The position numbers and the translations under genes are program-made. This document shows positions 43,518-53,944 of a stretch of 64,000 nucleotides of DNA, in pieces; the first letter of the stretch is position 1; each line of letters begins with the position of its first letter. Source of the stretch: Ctena decussata (taxonomy: Eukaryota; Mollusca; Bivalvia; Lucinida; Lucinidae); the NCBI GenBank assembly GCA_963989385.1, contig OZ022513.1, positions 18,955,928 to 19,019,927 on the forward strand, read 5' to 3'. The notes beneath the pieces are model-generated. The model saw nothing but the letters and a program-made list of their open reading frames with translations. It was not told where the DNA came from and did not search any database.

Positions 43518-44112
43518 TTTCCCACCCACCCGCCTCTTATGTATATACTTTCCTTATTTTTATTATTATTCTTTTCTTTCTTTAGTTTGTTTCTTTATTT
43601 GCTTCGTAACAAATAATATATTAGTTCCTGACAAATTCGTTTTCAGGAATTTGACTGGGCAGGTATAAGTTTGAGAATTTTGTCATTCTTGTTCTCAGAT
43701 TTTTATATGTTAGTATTCCTATTTGAAGAATTACTGCTCATTGAACCACTTTATTTCCTAAGTATTTGTCAGGTTCTATATTGCATATCTTGCTTTGTTT
43801 TGTGCCTTTGTTTTTTGTATATATACTTAATTAATTTATTAACTTGTTTGATATATACATACAACGTTTTTGGTTTTTTCGTACAATATGCTGGGTATTT
43901 AATTAAATTTGGATTCACTTTTGTTGATATGACCAGAATTGAACTTGTTGGATTACCGTTTAGTTTATGTGGCATAGAATGGAATAGTTTTCCTAAAGTG
44001 ACTGGTGATGTTATCACTATGGTAAATATTTCATAGTGTTCAGACTTTCTGTGAAAGAACAAGCAGTTACTGTGGTGAATAATTTGATTGACACTGGTGT
44101 TTCATACACAAA
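43518..44112 (+). other. A2-B2 interval of the Ngaro-like element
   Basis: These 595 bp separate A2 from B2. They contain a frame (43671-44036) rich in Leu/Ile/Tyr followed by a less biased end (TRIELVGLPFSLCGIEWNSF). I do not recognise it. It may be a fragment of an element-encoded ORF or chance. Poly-pyrimidine tracts occur near 43560-43590. Confidence 0.4.
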
Positions 44113-44343
44113 GCGGTATTTTAAATATTAATGATCAAGTCATTAATTATTACATGTACATAAATAGCCACTGAACGTTAGTATATATGTATTTGATTTT
44201 GTTTACAAATACATGTACCATTTAATAGTATATTATTATATATACCTTAGATGAGATATAATCTAATTAAATTATTTATTACATAGCTCTCCTTTGTAAT
44301 TAAATCTTCCTAACTGAATAAGAGAAAATGAGGACGAATAATT
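44113..44343 (+). repeat. Split direct repeat B2
   Basis: Right terminus of the element, 231 bp, near-identical to B1. It ends ATGAGGACGAATAATT, followed by ATTCTTATTGC flank. Confidence 0.92.
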
Positions 44344-44840
44344 ATTCTTATTGCTGTCTCAGTATGAAGCATTTCATAATGCCAAACACATTGACACATA
44401 TATAGTTCCCTCAACGAAACCATAGTCTAATTGTTTCGTTCATGTTTCTATCCTTGTCTGTGTCTAATTGTGTTTTATTTATTTGTATTGTAGGACACCC
44501 ATTTCTGTTCATCTATATATATTCATCATAACATGGAGATGTCTACAATACATATATAAACTACTTTACTCTTGTGTTTGTCTGGAACATTGGTATATAT
44601 CTATAAATCGTGCTCTGTGACATGTGGTTAAGAATTACGAGCAATTTCACTCACTGACTACAGCGGAAGGACAAACAGACTGATGGATTTGCACAGCGAT
44701 TTAAGTGCACACCTGTGGGTCGTGCAATACTGTTTAGACTTTCGTCACCGTTTTGCATGCCGGTGGCTGGACAATGTTAAAATACTGTTATATTTACATA
44801 AGTATACAAAATTTGAACCATATAAACCAACGGATAGGAA
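44344..44840. other. Nothing recognised
   Basis: Right flank of the Ngaro-like element. AT-rich with 'tatatattcatc'-type runs. No supported ORF. Confidence 0.4.
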
Positions 44841-44844
44841 GTTG

Positions 44845-45430
44845 GCAGTACAGCAGTATACTGCTACTACTGCTGGCAGTACAGCAGTATACTGCTAGTA
44901 TTGTTGTATCACTGTTGGCAGTACAGCAGGGCCATGCTTAAAACAATTCTTGGTTTGCCACTTCCTACTGGGAGGTTTTAGAGTTGAGTAGGTAGGTAGT
45001 ATTTTTTTTATTTTTTTGCATATGCATAATGCTAATGAACAAGCTGTATTGGATATCCAGATTACAAGCTTTTTCTAATAGTTTTTAGTCAAATAGTGTC
45101 AGAAAAAGATACAGAAATCATCATTTATAAATACAAGAGTTAGAGTGAAACATAAAATATAGGCATTTTGCCCAGTAGGCAAAAATGAAGAGCAAAAAAA
45201 AAAAAAAAAAAATCTAATCTGAGGCCATAAAATTTTTTGGGTAGGGGGGTAAATTGCTGGGTAGGTAGGAAACGGCAAACACACATTTTTTTAATTTAGG
45301 CCCAGTATACTGCTACAACTGTTGTGACAGTACAGCAGTATAACTGCTGTAACTTTTTTAGTACAGATGACAGTACAGTACTGTTGCAGTACTGCTGACT
45401 GTAAAGCAGTATTACTGCCTGCTGTGCAGG
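44845..45430. repeat. CAGTACTG/CAGTATACTG palindrome cluster
   Basis: Words such as GCAGTATACTGC, GCAGTACAGCAG, CAGTACTG and GCAGTAACAC-like variants occur over and over in 44845-44930 and 45303-45425. The two parts are separated by a nested 373-bp MITE (44930-45302). Most repeats are self-complementary. The frames across them are low-complexity artefacts. Confidence 0.75.
44930..45302. mobile_element. MITE with GGCC ends nested in the CTG cluster
   Basis: The left end GGCCATGCTTAAAACAA...GTTTGCCACTTCCTAC is mirrored at the right by GTAGGAAACGGCAAAC...TTAATTTAGGCC. CAG flanks both sides (44927-44929 and 45303-45305), a candidate 3-bp target duplication. There is a poly-A run at 45192-45211 and no coding capacity. 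Confidence 0.75.
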
Positions 45431-45439
45431 TGACATAAA

Positions 45440-47800
45440 AATAAAATATTCTCTGCTGAGTACTGTAGAAAAATCCTGCCTCTACAACTGAAACTGATTT
45501 ATGTATTTTTTTCAACTTTTGGTTGGTTTAGATTCCTGCTCTACATCAAAGCTTTCGTTTTCTTTTTGGATCCTTTTTGATAAAAACCAGTCTAAAGTTA
45601 CTTACTGCCTTCTCAAAATTAAAAAATTACAGTATGCTTTCTCTGGCTTCCGTCGCCATATCATGACAGGGTCACCGAGGAGGCATGCGTATCGGGAACT
45701 GTGAAGTAGGCCTATTCTTCTGAATGTGTTCTCTACTCTTGAAGGAACTCCTATAGACTTTGGTTTATATCTAGTATCAGTTGCCATTAAAAAGTATTAA
45801 CTAGATTGATAGAATCAGTGAATATAAAATAAGTTATAATCAAGAGTATAGAAATAATGAGGATAAGTGGATTTTGATCAAGTCGCAATAGCGATGAAAA
45901 TCAGAACCACTTACGGAGCAATTTGCATACTCTAATGTAGGCCTACTTGTAATATAAACGGCTTAGTCTCATGTATACAAAAGAAAACGCGACATGGTAA
46001 TCATTTTTTGACAATCGTCAAAGGCGCAGAAAACACACCCACCCGTAAATAGTCGAATTGATCTATTGTAATTTTTGCCTTTCACATGTCCTTACGGTAA
46101 TAACCTTCACTCATTTTAACAACCCTTTGGACTCTTTGGCCATTATGAAAATAGGAAACGAATTGCAGAAAGAATTATTAAATAGAAGGTAAGAGGAAAC
46201 AGAATAAAGGTGGGGGAGGGGCATATTGTAGGTGAATGGTACATCACCATATGATTTTTTAATTTAAGGAAAGAATATGCTCCCCCCCCCCCCCCCAGGA
46301 GATAATTCTAGAAGCAAATTCTTTTAATTAAGAGAAGTACGCAATTCCGAAGGGCTTCATTCTCAAAGAAAGCAAACGATGCATCCCCAAAGTTGTTCTT
46401 TCCATTTGATACTTTGAGTACATTGTATTTCATTTGGGTCGTAATGGGCGAATTTATCCGATATCTTCTGATAAAAAATTTACCATTTTCAGCGTTAAAA
46501 GTGCATTTTGGTCTGTACTTTCTTAACTCTTTTACAATATCTTACTGAAATTTTACAAAAAATTTACAGAAATAATTGAAGTATCATAAGCTTTCTGTTA
46601 CAAGCAAGGGTTATTTGCCTCTGCCCGGTGCTATATACATAAACATGTATAAACTCAAAAAATCTATAGAATATCTGAATTAAAAGCGGTTTTCGGACAA
46701 CAGATGGTCAAAGTTTCAAAAGATTCATGTGAAGTTCAAAATGTTATCCCAAGGAGGTTATCTACCCCTGCTCCGGAGCTAAAGAATGCATTAAAGTCCT
46801 AAAAGATACCGGAACATGCGACGATGGAAATGATATTGGCTTGCATTTGCGGGGTACTGCGCAGTCGTGGCGACTTTTTGTTTATTTTCATTGCGTTCTG
46901 GGCCTACACCGGCTCTGCCGTTAATAACACTGCAAATCTGAGAAATATACCAAAACCAAAAGGCCAAAAAGGAATAGAAAAATTATAGGCCGCTGCACAT
47001 TCATGCAGACTGGTACGAGCTTTCTCAGCTCATAGGATTGATTTATAGATGAAGAGAGTTCAGCAAAAGCTTGACAAAAAAGTTTAAATAAACAAAAAAG
47101 TCGTCGTACTTAAACATAGCAGAACAAATAAAACCACTAAACAAATAATGCACATCCAACACCAATATACTGCAAGCAAAGTAGGCCCTTGCCCTTCATC
47201 AAGATAAATTGAGGCTTTACGGCCCTTTCAACAGAAGATGAGTCGTATCGAGGTCGTGGAAGGATGATAATTAAAACATAATAGAAATATTTGTTTAACC
47301 GTATGTCAGACTTAAACGTTTCTTCAGATATTTTGTCTAAAAGGCTATTCCTGTACAAAATGCATCAGTTTAATTCTTTTCACAACCTCGTTCCTGGGGA
47401 CATCAGTAACGGGACCGCCGGAGAAGACAAGTACGAGTCTGCTTATTTTGCATTTTCATTCCAAATAAAGAGATTTCAATATCCTCGCGACAGCTGTTTC
47501 TGAGATTCGCAGCTACCAAAATATGTTACAGACGGACAGATAGGCGAACAGACTACCAAACCCAAAATGCCCCTTTACCATACCAATATGCCCTTTAACG
47601 TTTTGGCCGCTGGGGTCATATTAAATGAAGGTCAGTACGAATGAGTGGAGATCAAGGGAGGTACACTTCGCTCGACCATCGCTCAATTTTCCAGGTACAC
47701 TCAAGAAATGCGGAACCTCTGAGTCGCTACAAAAGAGTGATCTCAGAGATTAAACAATGAGTATGAGTGTAAGTGACGTTCCAGAATACAGGCGTTAGGC
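45440..47800. other. No gene recognised
   Basis: This 2.4-kb stretch has a poly-C tract at about 46281-46297 and two similar phrases that may be ends of a small repeat: 'gggttatttgcctctgcccgg' near 46608 and 'aggttatctacccctgctcc' near 46755. A minus-strand frame at 45602-45787 (VENTFRRIGLLHSSRYACLL) looks somewhat protein-like, but I cannot place it and see no splice support. Confidence 0.35.
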
Positions 47801-48003
47801 ACTCGATGAAGCTCGAAAAGCAAAAGCAGGTATTAATTAACTAGATCAGCCTGTCGCAATCCGGATTTATACTTTCAACAAAATTCCATAATTCTTTAAT
47901 GGTCTGTTATCATAAGATTTAGCTTAATGCAGATATAGATTATTCTGAGTCCCAGTTAAGAGAAATGAGTTCGACTATTTCGACTAATTTTCTTAGCAGT
48001 TAA
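47800..48003. repeat. Duplicated block 1, right copy, first part
   Basis: It matches about 32780-33000 ('gcaggtattaattaactagatca', 'atccggatttatac', 'caacaaaattcc', 'gagttcgactatttcgac', 'attttcttagcagt'). The match stops exactly at the TTAA that borders the 4.5-kb element. Confidence 0.78.
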
Positions 48004-49089
48004 GAGAAGCTAACTGTAAGCATCGAGCATTGGATGGAAACTCAAAATTTTGTATTTTGCTCAAAATTTCATGGTTGAAAGCTCTAGACGAAAGATGGAA
48101 ATTGGTGAAAAAATTAGTGAAATATGCCAAACGTTTCTCGAGATATCTAAGCAATCACTGTTGCCATGGCAACCATTTTTAGGCCGATCAGATTTTACAT
48201 ATTTTCATGAATTTCAAAGGGAAAATGTATCTCTCCGCAAGCAAGTATCAAATACTCAACTAGTATGATGCTTAGGACTAAATGTAATTGTCATTTTCTG
48301 CAATGCACAGAATCGGCCACTGCACGTTGTTGAAACCATGGCAGCTGAAAGTACATGTAGTCGGAGAAAAAAAAGTTAGTGAAAATAGAGCTTTTTCAAA
48401 TATAGGTTATTGAAAATGGCAGCCTGGCTTAAATTAACCATTTACATGTCTTCAAACATCTATGGCAGTACGGTACATAACAAAAATAATTAGTTGCAAA
48501 CTTTCACTAACTAAAGAATAAACGCACGTGCAAATGGCTTCCCTCTCGCAATTCCAATTTTACATAAATCAACAGTTTTCTCGATATTTTTGCCTTTACT
48601 TACATGTACCACTCTGCAAGCTTGAATTTGCTACAAAAACGAGTAATGAGTCGCATTTTAACGAATCTTTGCAAATACCGGTGTAGAACTGTATTGTTTG
48701 ATGTGTTTCTATGGTAACAATGCATAAAATGTGTTAAATCAGTTTAAAAGGCCCCTAAACCCATGTAACTGATTCACGCCTCTTAATTTGCATTAGAATC
48801 GACATGGGTTTTAAGTAGTTCAGTACTTAGTTACTGTATCTCTAATGTTTATCTTTTTTTTTTTTTTTTTTTTGCTTTTGATTTAAAAATGCTGCTTAGA
48901 TACATGTACCTCACCCACTAGATATTAAGCATCAGCGATATCACTATTTTGGGAAGACAAAGTGTGTACAAATGTGAAAAAACACGTGTATTAGTACTAG
49001 TTAAGATTTCTATTTACCTAACCAGTAAATTATCGCTGATTAATACACGATGTTTAAAGGAAAATCGCAAAATATTAATTCTCGACGGC

Positions 49090-49180
49090 GAAGCAGGAGT
49101 GAGTTAAGAAAAGCTGACTGTAAGCAATGAGCATCATCTTGCTCAAATTTTCATGGTTTGAAAAATCACACGCCTAATTA
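49090..49180 (+). repeat. Internal copy of the 48004 element's left end
   Basis: TTAAGAAAAGCTGACTGTAA followed by GCAATGAGCATCATCTTGCTCAAATTTTCATGG repeats the left terminus at 48000-48080, including the 'tgctcaaaatttcatggtt' phrase. It is in the same orientation, 1.09 kb further in. Confidence 0.75.
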
Positions 49181-49209
49181 ATAATAATTTCATCACAAAG
49201 GGACTTTAA

Positions 49210-50860
49210 CATTTTTATATGGCAGCCAACTTCATACGGACATATACATTTAAAATGTAGATATCTGCATTTGAATCACAGATATCTGCATTCTAATACA
49301 GATATTTACATTAAAAAGCATCTCTAAAACAGCAACACATATCTCTTAGAAGTAAAGTGCATCTTTAATGTCTATATAATACATAACTAAGCTATACTTT
49401 TCTTGAAAAATTCATTTTGAAACAAAAAAGTTTTTTTTTCTAAAAATACCTGTTATTAGTTATTATTTTGACTGTATTTTACAAGGCAGTAAATATATCA
49501 ATGTAACAGCTTTTAGAATGGTCAACATTTGTCCATTGTTAGGTAATTTGCATACAAATAAAAACATAGTTCTGAAATTCAGTGACACCTGTATAACTAT
49601 TAATCTTCTTGATTGTGATGCATAACTGGGCATGAGTTGTGGCGGTTTCATTAAATTACTGTACTCCCCTTCACTTAAGCTTAAAATATTGTATTAGATT
49701 TATCAGACAAAAGCAAGAAAATGACACGATTGAATTTGGAAAGTCATTTTCTAGTTATGTATTAGTTACAAATTATAAGCTGAGAAAGAAAATCATTTTT
49801 ATTCCCAGTAATAAATGAGAAAATCTAAAAATGTCTTGTTTTATAGACAGCAAACAGCCTATATCTGGCCCAGCCTATCGGGCCTGTTTTTTTTTTTAAT
49901 TGAGCCGGACTGGATAGGATCATTTTAGTAAAAGTTGTGGATAGATATATTAGTGCTTACCCTCAGCACTGAGGGAAGCAGGGAAAGCAGATACCAGTGG
50001 TAAATGCAATGGCCGCATGTGCTAGAGGTACCGAGATCCCTGGCAAGGCGAGAAAACAAACTGGAATCCGGACACGCTTTTTTTGTCACTTTGTCCTTTG
50101 CAGGGATAACAACAGTGTTCTTCCATCCTTCGAATCGGGCCACACCCCTTCCCCAGCCCTGGCCTGTGCATGGCCAGTCAACTACTTATGCGTATGATCT
50201 AAAATGGATGTCTGCCTAGTATGACTGAAAAATGTGTATGGCAGAGTGTAGAGATAGGGCTCTGTCCGAATACTGGTTCACCTAATTTAATTGAGAAAAT
50301 GAATGCGTTTACGGCCAATGAAAGTTGCATATACCACACGGCAAACGGTGCATATGTAAATGTCATCGAGGGAGGCATCAGATTCCCATAAGAGCATTAA
50401 ATAGAGATATCTCTGTTTCAACTACAAACACAAATATCTGTAGATAATTGAAATGCAGATATCTGTATTTAGTTTAGAAATTCAAATATCTGAATTTCAA
50501 ATACAGCCATCTGCATTTCAGTAACAGATATCCGTATTTTAAATGCAGATATCTGAATTTCAGCCTAATCGCTAACTGAAATGCAGGTATCTGTATTTGA
50601 AATGCAGATAATTGTATTTGAAAAAAAAAATGCAGAAATCTCTTACTGTATGTAGATACCTATACTATGATCGAAAATAAAGATATCTATATTTCATTCA
50701 GAGATATCTCTATTTAAGTTACAAGTGTCTGCTTTTCTGTAATTATAAAAAATACAGATATCTGTATTTATCAATAGAGAGTCTTAGATATCTGTATTTG
50801 AACTGCAGGATCTGCATTACATGGATAAAAACCCAAACGAGCCGCCATATTTTTATGGCA
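49210..50860. repeat. CAGATATCTG palindrome region
   Basis: Two dense clusters (49255-49330 and 50390-50830) are built from words of the type AAATGCAGATATCTGTATTT, each centred on the palindrome CAGATATCTG. The outer limits are roughly inverted: TTTTTATATGGCAGCC near 49217 and GCCGCCATATTTTTATGGC near 50841. Between the clusters there is ordinary unique-looking sequence with no gene I can support. Confidence 0.7.
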
Positions 50861-51039
50861 CCACAAATCAATATTTACATGGCAGACTGGAAAACCAACA
50901 GATGGCAGGTTTGTAGTTTTATGGCATTTTCAACAGTACTTTAGTCATGCGGCAAGGCATAGGTGATTTTGAAATGTGTGAAGTGGCATCCCGTTTACGA
51001 TTAAAAAGGATTCTGCCGTCATGAATTGAGATTTAAAAA

Positions 51040-51095
51040 AAGAACTGCTAGCTTAGCAGGCGAGCCCTTCACTCGCTGAGCTACAGAAAAGTGGA
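51040..51095 (-). other. tRNA-Ser-like fragment
   Basis: The minus strand reads GTAGCTCAGCGAGTGAAGGG and CTCGCCTGCTAAGCTAGC, an A-box-containing 5' half with a GCT anticodon position. No B box or 3' half follows, so it is a fragment or SINE relic and not a gene. Confidence 0.4.
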
Positions 51096-51199
51096 TGAAA
51101 TTAAAGAAGTGAATGGGAAAAATCACTCATGTACACGTATACTTTAGGTGACCCTTCTTTTAGGATCACCTAAATTAAAAGACTTCCTTAGCTTCTCTT

Positions 51200-51331
51200 G
51201 GAGCCCCGGTAGCACAGTAGGTTAAGCCCTGGCCTGCTGACTTAGTTGTTCCATGTTTGAGACCCGCTGAAGGTGTAAATTTTTCAAACCGCAAATGGGG
51301 CTCAACTTCATAAGCCTTTCATAGCTCCCCT

Positions 51332-51391
<60 letters not shown>

Positions 51392-51480
51392 GACCTGATA
51401 TGACTGAAATACTGTTGAAATGGACGTGAAACCGTAAGTCGTTCATCCATCAGTTCTTGCTTGTTCTATGAGGTATCACG
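51200..51480 (+). mobile_element. tRNA-derived SINE with internal (CA)n
   Basis: The head GGTAGCACAGTAGGTTAAGC (A box) and GTTTGAGACCC (B box at 51255-51265) indicate a pol III promoter. The body then has a (CA)n run at 51333-51388, followed by GATATGACTGAAATACTGTT and 'gaaatggacgtgaaaccgtaag'. This is the same 3' domain seen at 20830-21060 and 28350-28445. Confidence 0.72.
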
Positions 51481-52511
51481 ATCATAGGTATCAGAACATT
51501 GCTTAAAACTTCAGCTCTTCCCTCGATGACTAGATCCTATAGCCCTTATTTGAGTAGCACCACTTTCTATCCTGAAAATGCCTCTTCTTGTCTTTTACCT
51601 GCACCACAGAAGCAATTTATTCGAAACACAATTGTAAATATATCTATTTAAACACAAAAGTAAAGATAAAACAAAAGTATAGATGCAAATATAATGATTT
51701 ACCCCTTTATCTTTCCATGATTTCTGCAGAGATTTTGCTCGGGATAACTCTTGTCATCAAATGTTACAAATATATCTGCAACTGCAGTATTCGTAAATGG
51801 ACCTATTTCATAGATAAAAAAGATCATGGTGAGCATTGTTGACAGTTATCATAATCTTCCAAAGATACTATTTTTTATCATGAAAAATCATGGATACCAC
51901 CTGCAGTGTTCGCAAATCTGTAAGAGTCAAGGGTCGTAAGATAATGCGAGATTGAGTAAACACCTTTCTACTATTTTACAATATTGAAATATTTCAAAGA
52001 TGCATCAAATTTGAAACTTTGCGATTGTACACCTAATTTTTTGACATTCTTAAACGTCGAACCTTGCTGTATCATGCATATATGGCCTTATTTTCAAATC
52101 TGGCTGCCATTTTTAGTTATTAGGACAATAAAAAACTAATTTTTCACTCAAAATTGGGTCTTTTGTTTTCAGTTAAAGCTCACCCGGTGATACAGTGGGA
52201 CAGAAAACGTTTCTATTATGTTATCGTATTACACAGCGATGTAATGTCAAACTAGTCAAATAAAAAGGAAAGGGGTACTTTTTGATGTTCAGTTTTTAGC
52301 AAGGGAATATAACATACACGTCTTAATATTGATATTCTCAAAATGGACACCTGTTTACCATGGAAACGGCTGAACTTTGACCTCTAAAAACTTATGAAAA
52401 ACAAACAAACATGGTATATATCATTTTTTTTTAAAAATATGGACCAAATCCGTAATTTTCGACTTTCCACGCTGTAAATGGCCAATGCACGATCCTTACA
52501 GCCAGCCTCTC

Positions 52512-53100
52512 TTAAAAATCACTTACGCATTAATATCAAATGATTAACATTGTTATGTTTATGTAGTTTTACGCAAATATAGAATTCATTGAATCTGATA
52601 CAAAGAGAGATAATCTGATTTTTTTCTATTTCAAAATGACTATAACTAGCATGAATTTTATGAAGGATTGGTAGCATCTCTCGTTTTTGAATAAAAACAC
52701 TAGGCACTTCTAAACTGGAGAAATGATTTCGTTGATCCTTCAATGCGGCCGTTTCTAAACTAATTTTCGACTTGATGGCCGAAGCCGAAACATTATATGA
52801 GCCGCGACACGAGAAAACCAACAATGTGGTTGTGCGCCCAGCGCAAACTCAGATCATCCTGGGCATCCGCCCAGTCTGATCAGAGTCTTCGCTGTCCGCA
52901 TGGAGGTAGCTTAAGCCCTCAGCTACCCTTTAAGCGCTCAGCGAAGAGTCTGACAAGACTGGGCGAATGCCCAGGCTGATCTGAGTCTGCGCTAGGCGCA
53001 CAACCACATTGTTGGTTTTCTCGTGTCGCGGCTCATATGGCTTTCAGTTACCGGACTTTCATTTATCAGATACATAGACATAGCGGGAGTATTGTAATAG
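52512..53100. repeat. Duplicated block 1, right copy, second part
   Basis: Resumes the match to 33005-33345 after the 4.5-kb element ('cacttacgcatta', 'gttatgtttatgtagttt', 'cattgaatctgatacaaag', 'gatggccgaagccgaaaca', 'atcagatacatagacatagcggg'). It is itself split by the 238-bp foldback MITE at 52798-53035; removing that leaves 'gaaacattatatggctttcag', matching 'gaaacatagtatggcttccag' at about 33263. Confidence 0.8.
52798..53035. mobile_element. Foldback MITE, CGCGACACGAGAAAACC family, copy 3
   Basis: This is a 238-bp near-perfect palindrome bounded by TGAGCCGCGACACGAGAAAA and TTTTCTCGTGTCGCGGCTCA, flanked by TA on both sides (52796-52797 and 53036-53037). The paralogous empty site near 33266 has a single TA, which confirms the 2-bp target duplication. 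The unpaired centre (GGTAGCTTAAGCCC...GCGCTCAGC) is inverted relative to copy 2. Confidence 0.93.
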
Positions 53101-53139
53101 GCAATTGTTGCTTACTACTCGCGGGCACCTGACCACACT

Positions 53140-53380
53140 CCTTTCGGTTGGTTGGTTGTTTTGGGTTTAACGACCACTTGAGACAGTATATACCCCAGAG
53201 AGGGAGAAAGAGAGAGAAATGATAGACGAGTGAAAAATGTCCAAACAGTCCCACCCGCACCTACTGCAAGCACAGTAGGCCCTGGCCAACTATTGTCCTA
53301 ATCAGTAGGACGCTCCGGCACTAAAAGTTATACTCAGCACCATCGCGCCACCTGGCCACCACTCCTTCCTTCCGGGGTTC
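53140..53380 (-). mobile_element. SINE-like repeat, copy 2
   Basis: Full-length relative of 20830-21060: 'gttggttggttgttttgggtttaacgaccacttgagacagtat', 'cagagagggagaaagagagagaaatgatagacg', 'cccacccgcacctactgcaagcacagtaggccctgg', 'atcagtaggacgctccggcact'. The simple tail (GTTG)n at 53150-53162 marks its minus-strand 3' end. Confidence 0.68.
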
Positions 53381-53835
53381 CATGTCTGTGTATCTTATTA
53401 TTTCAAATTTGTCAATATTGCTATTGTCTATGAGTTCAGACCTATGGTACACCTTGACTGCTACCACTTAATTCTTATTTATACTGGTGATATGCTTTTT
53501 CCAAACCTCTTTAATTTTCAAAAAAGGGGAAATTCGTAATTTTTGCAACCTAGCTACGTTTGATTAAATGATTAGTACGTATTAGTTAAGAGCTTGTTTT
53601 AAAAAGTGTTCGAAAATAATCTTTAGAGGAAAAATTCTGCAAATTGCCAAGTGCAACGCAACCAGTTAGAAATATTATTTGTGTGTATACATAGCTGACT
53701 TCTCGGCAGACTATGGTGCAAGTTTAATTCACTTACATGATCTCTACTGGCATTATGCTACTGAAGAACACTAGGTAAAAAGGTGCAGCCAGATCACCAT
53801 ACTACTTTACGTGTACAGAGACTGCGGTTTCGCTT

Positions 53836-53868
53836 TAGTAGCCTGAACAGTAACAGTTCAGGCTACTA
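53836..53868. other. Perfect 13-bp stem hairpin
   Basis: TAGTAGCCTGAAC and GTTCAGGCTACTA are perfectly complementary around the 7-base loop AGTAACA. No gene adjoins it, so I attach no function; it could be the tip of a small palindromic repeat. Confidence 0.6.
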
Positions 53869-53944
53869 CAAGACCTTTAGCGAGACTTAAGTATCATCTC
53901 AGTCTATTACAATAATGCTGGTTAGGCTGTAACAAGATTGTGAG

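Larger units (their letters stand above)
38271..44343 (+). mobile_element. Ngaro-like tyrosine-recombinase retrotransposon with split direct repeats
   Basis: The element is 6073 bp. Its repeats have the A1-(ORFs)-B1-A2-B2 order diagnostic of split direct repeats in Ngaro/PAT elements of the DIRS order. A1 is 38271-38489, B1 43068-43298, A2 43299-43517 and B2 44113-44343. A1/A2 are both 219 bp with about two mismatches, and B1/B2 both 231 bp with about three. B1 and A2 abut exactly, reproducing the circle junction used for integration. Between A1 and B1 lie gag, RT, RNase H and tyrosine-recombinase remnants, all on the plus strand. A 45-bp tandem duplication of the A1 end follows it (38492-38536). 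No target duplication is expected and none is seen. A hydrolase-like remnant favours Ngaro over PAT. The copy is structurally complete at its ends but coding-defective. Confidence 0.9.
48004..52511. mobile_element. 4.5-kb TTAA-flanked inverted-repeat element (non-autonomous)
   Basis: The left end GAGAAGCTAACTGTAAGCAT (continuing CGAGCATTGG) and right end, read from the minus strand, GAGAGGCTGGCTGTAAGGAT (continuing CGTGCATTGG) form an imperfect terminal inverted repeat of about 30 bp. TTAA borders both ends (48000-48003 and 52512-52515). The flanks are contiguous in the duplicated block at 32780-33345, which acts as an empty site. No transposase is visible. TTAA targets are known for piggyBac and Kolobok. 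It carries nested repeats: an internal copy of its own left end at about 49097, a CAGATATCTG palindrome region, and a SINE. Confidence 0.82.

Noticed and set aside
43671..44036. 121-codon frame between A2 and B2 of the Ngaro-like element
   Set aside because: The composition is Leu/Ile/Tyr-rich as expected of AT-rich DNA and no domain is recognisable; left as an interval note only.
44845..45430. Possible CAG-repeat coding region
   Set aside because: The repeats are irregular palindromic words, not a CAG codon run, and all frames contain early stops.
51222..51446. 74-codon minus-strand frame with a Cys-Val run
   Set aside because: It is produced by the (CA)n tract inside the SINE; the similar frame at 56172-56384 is another (CA)n artefact.
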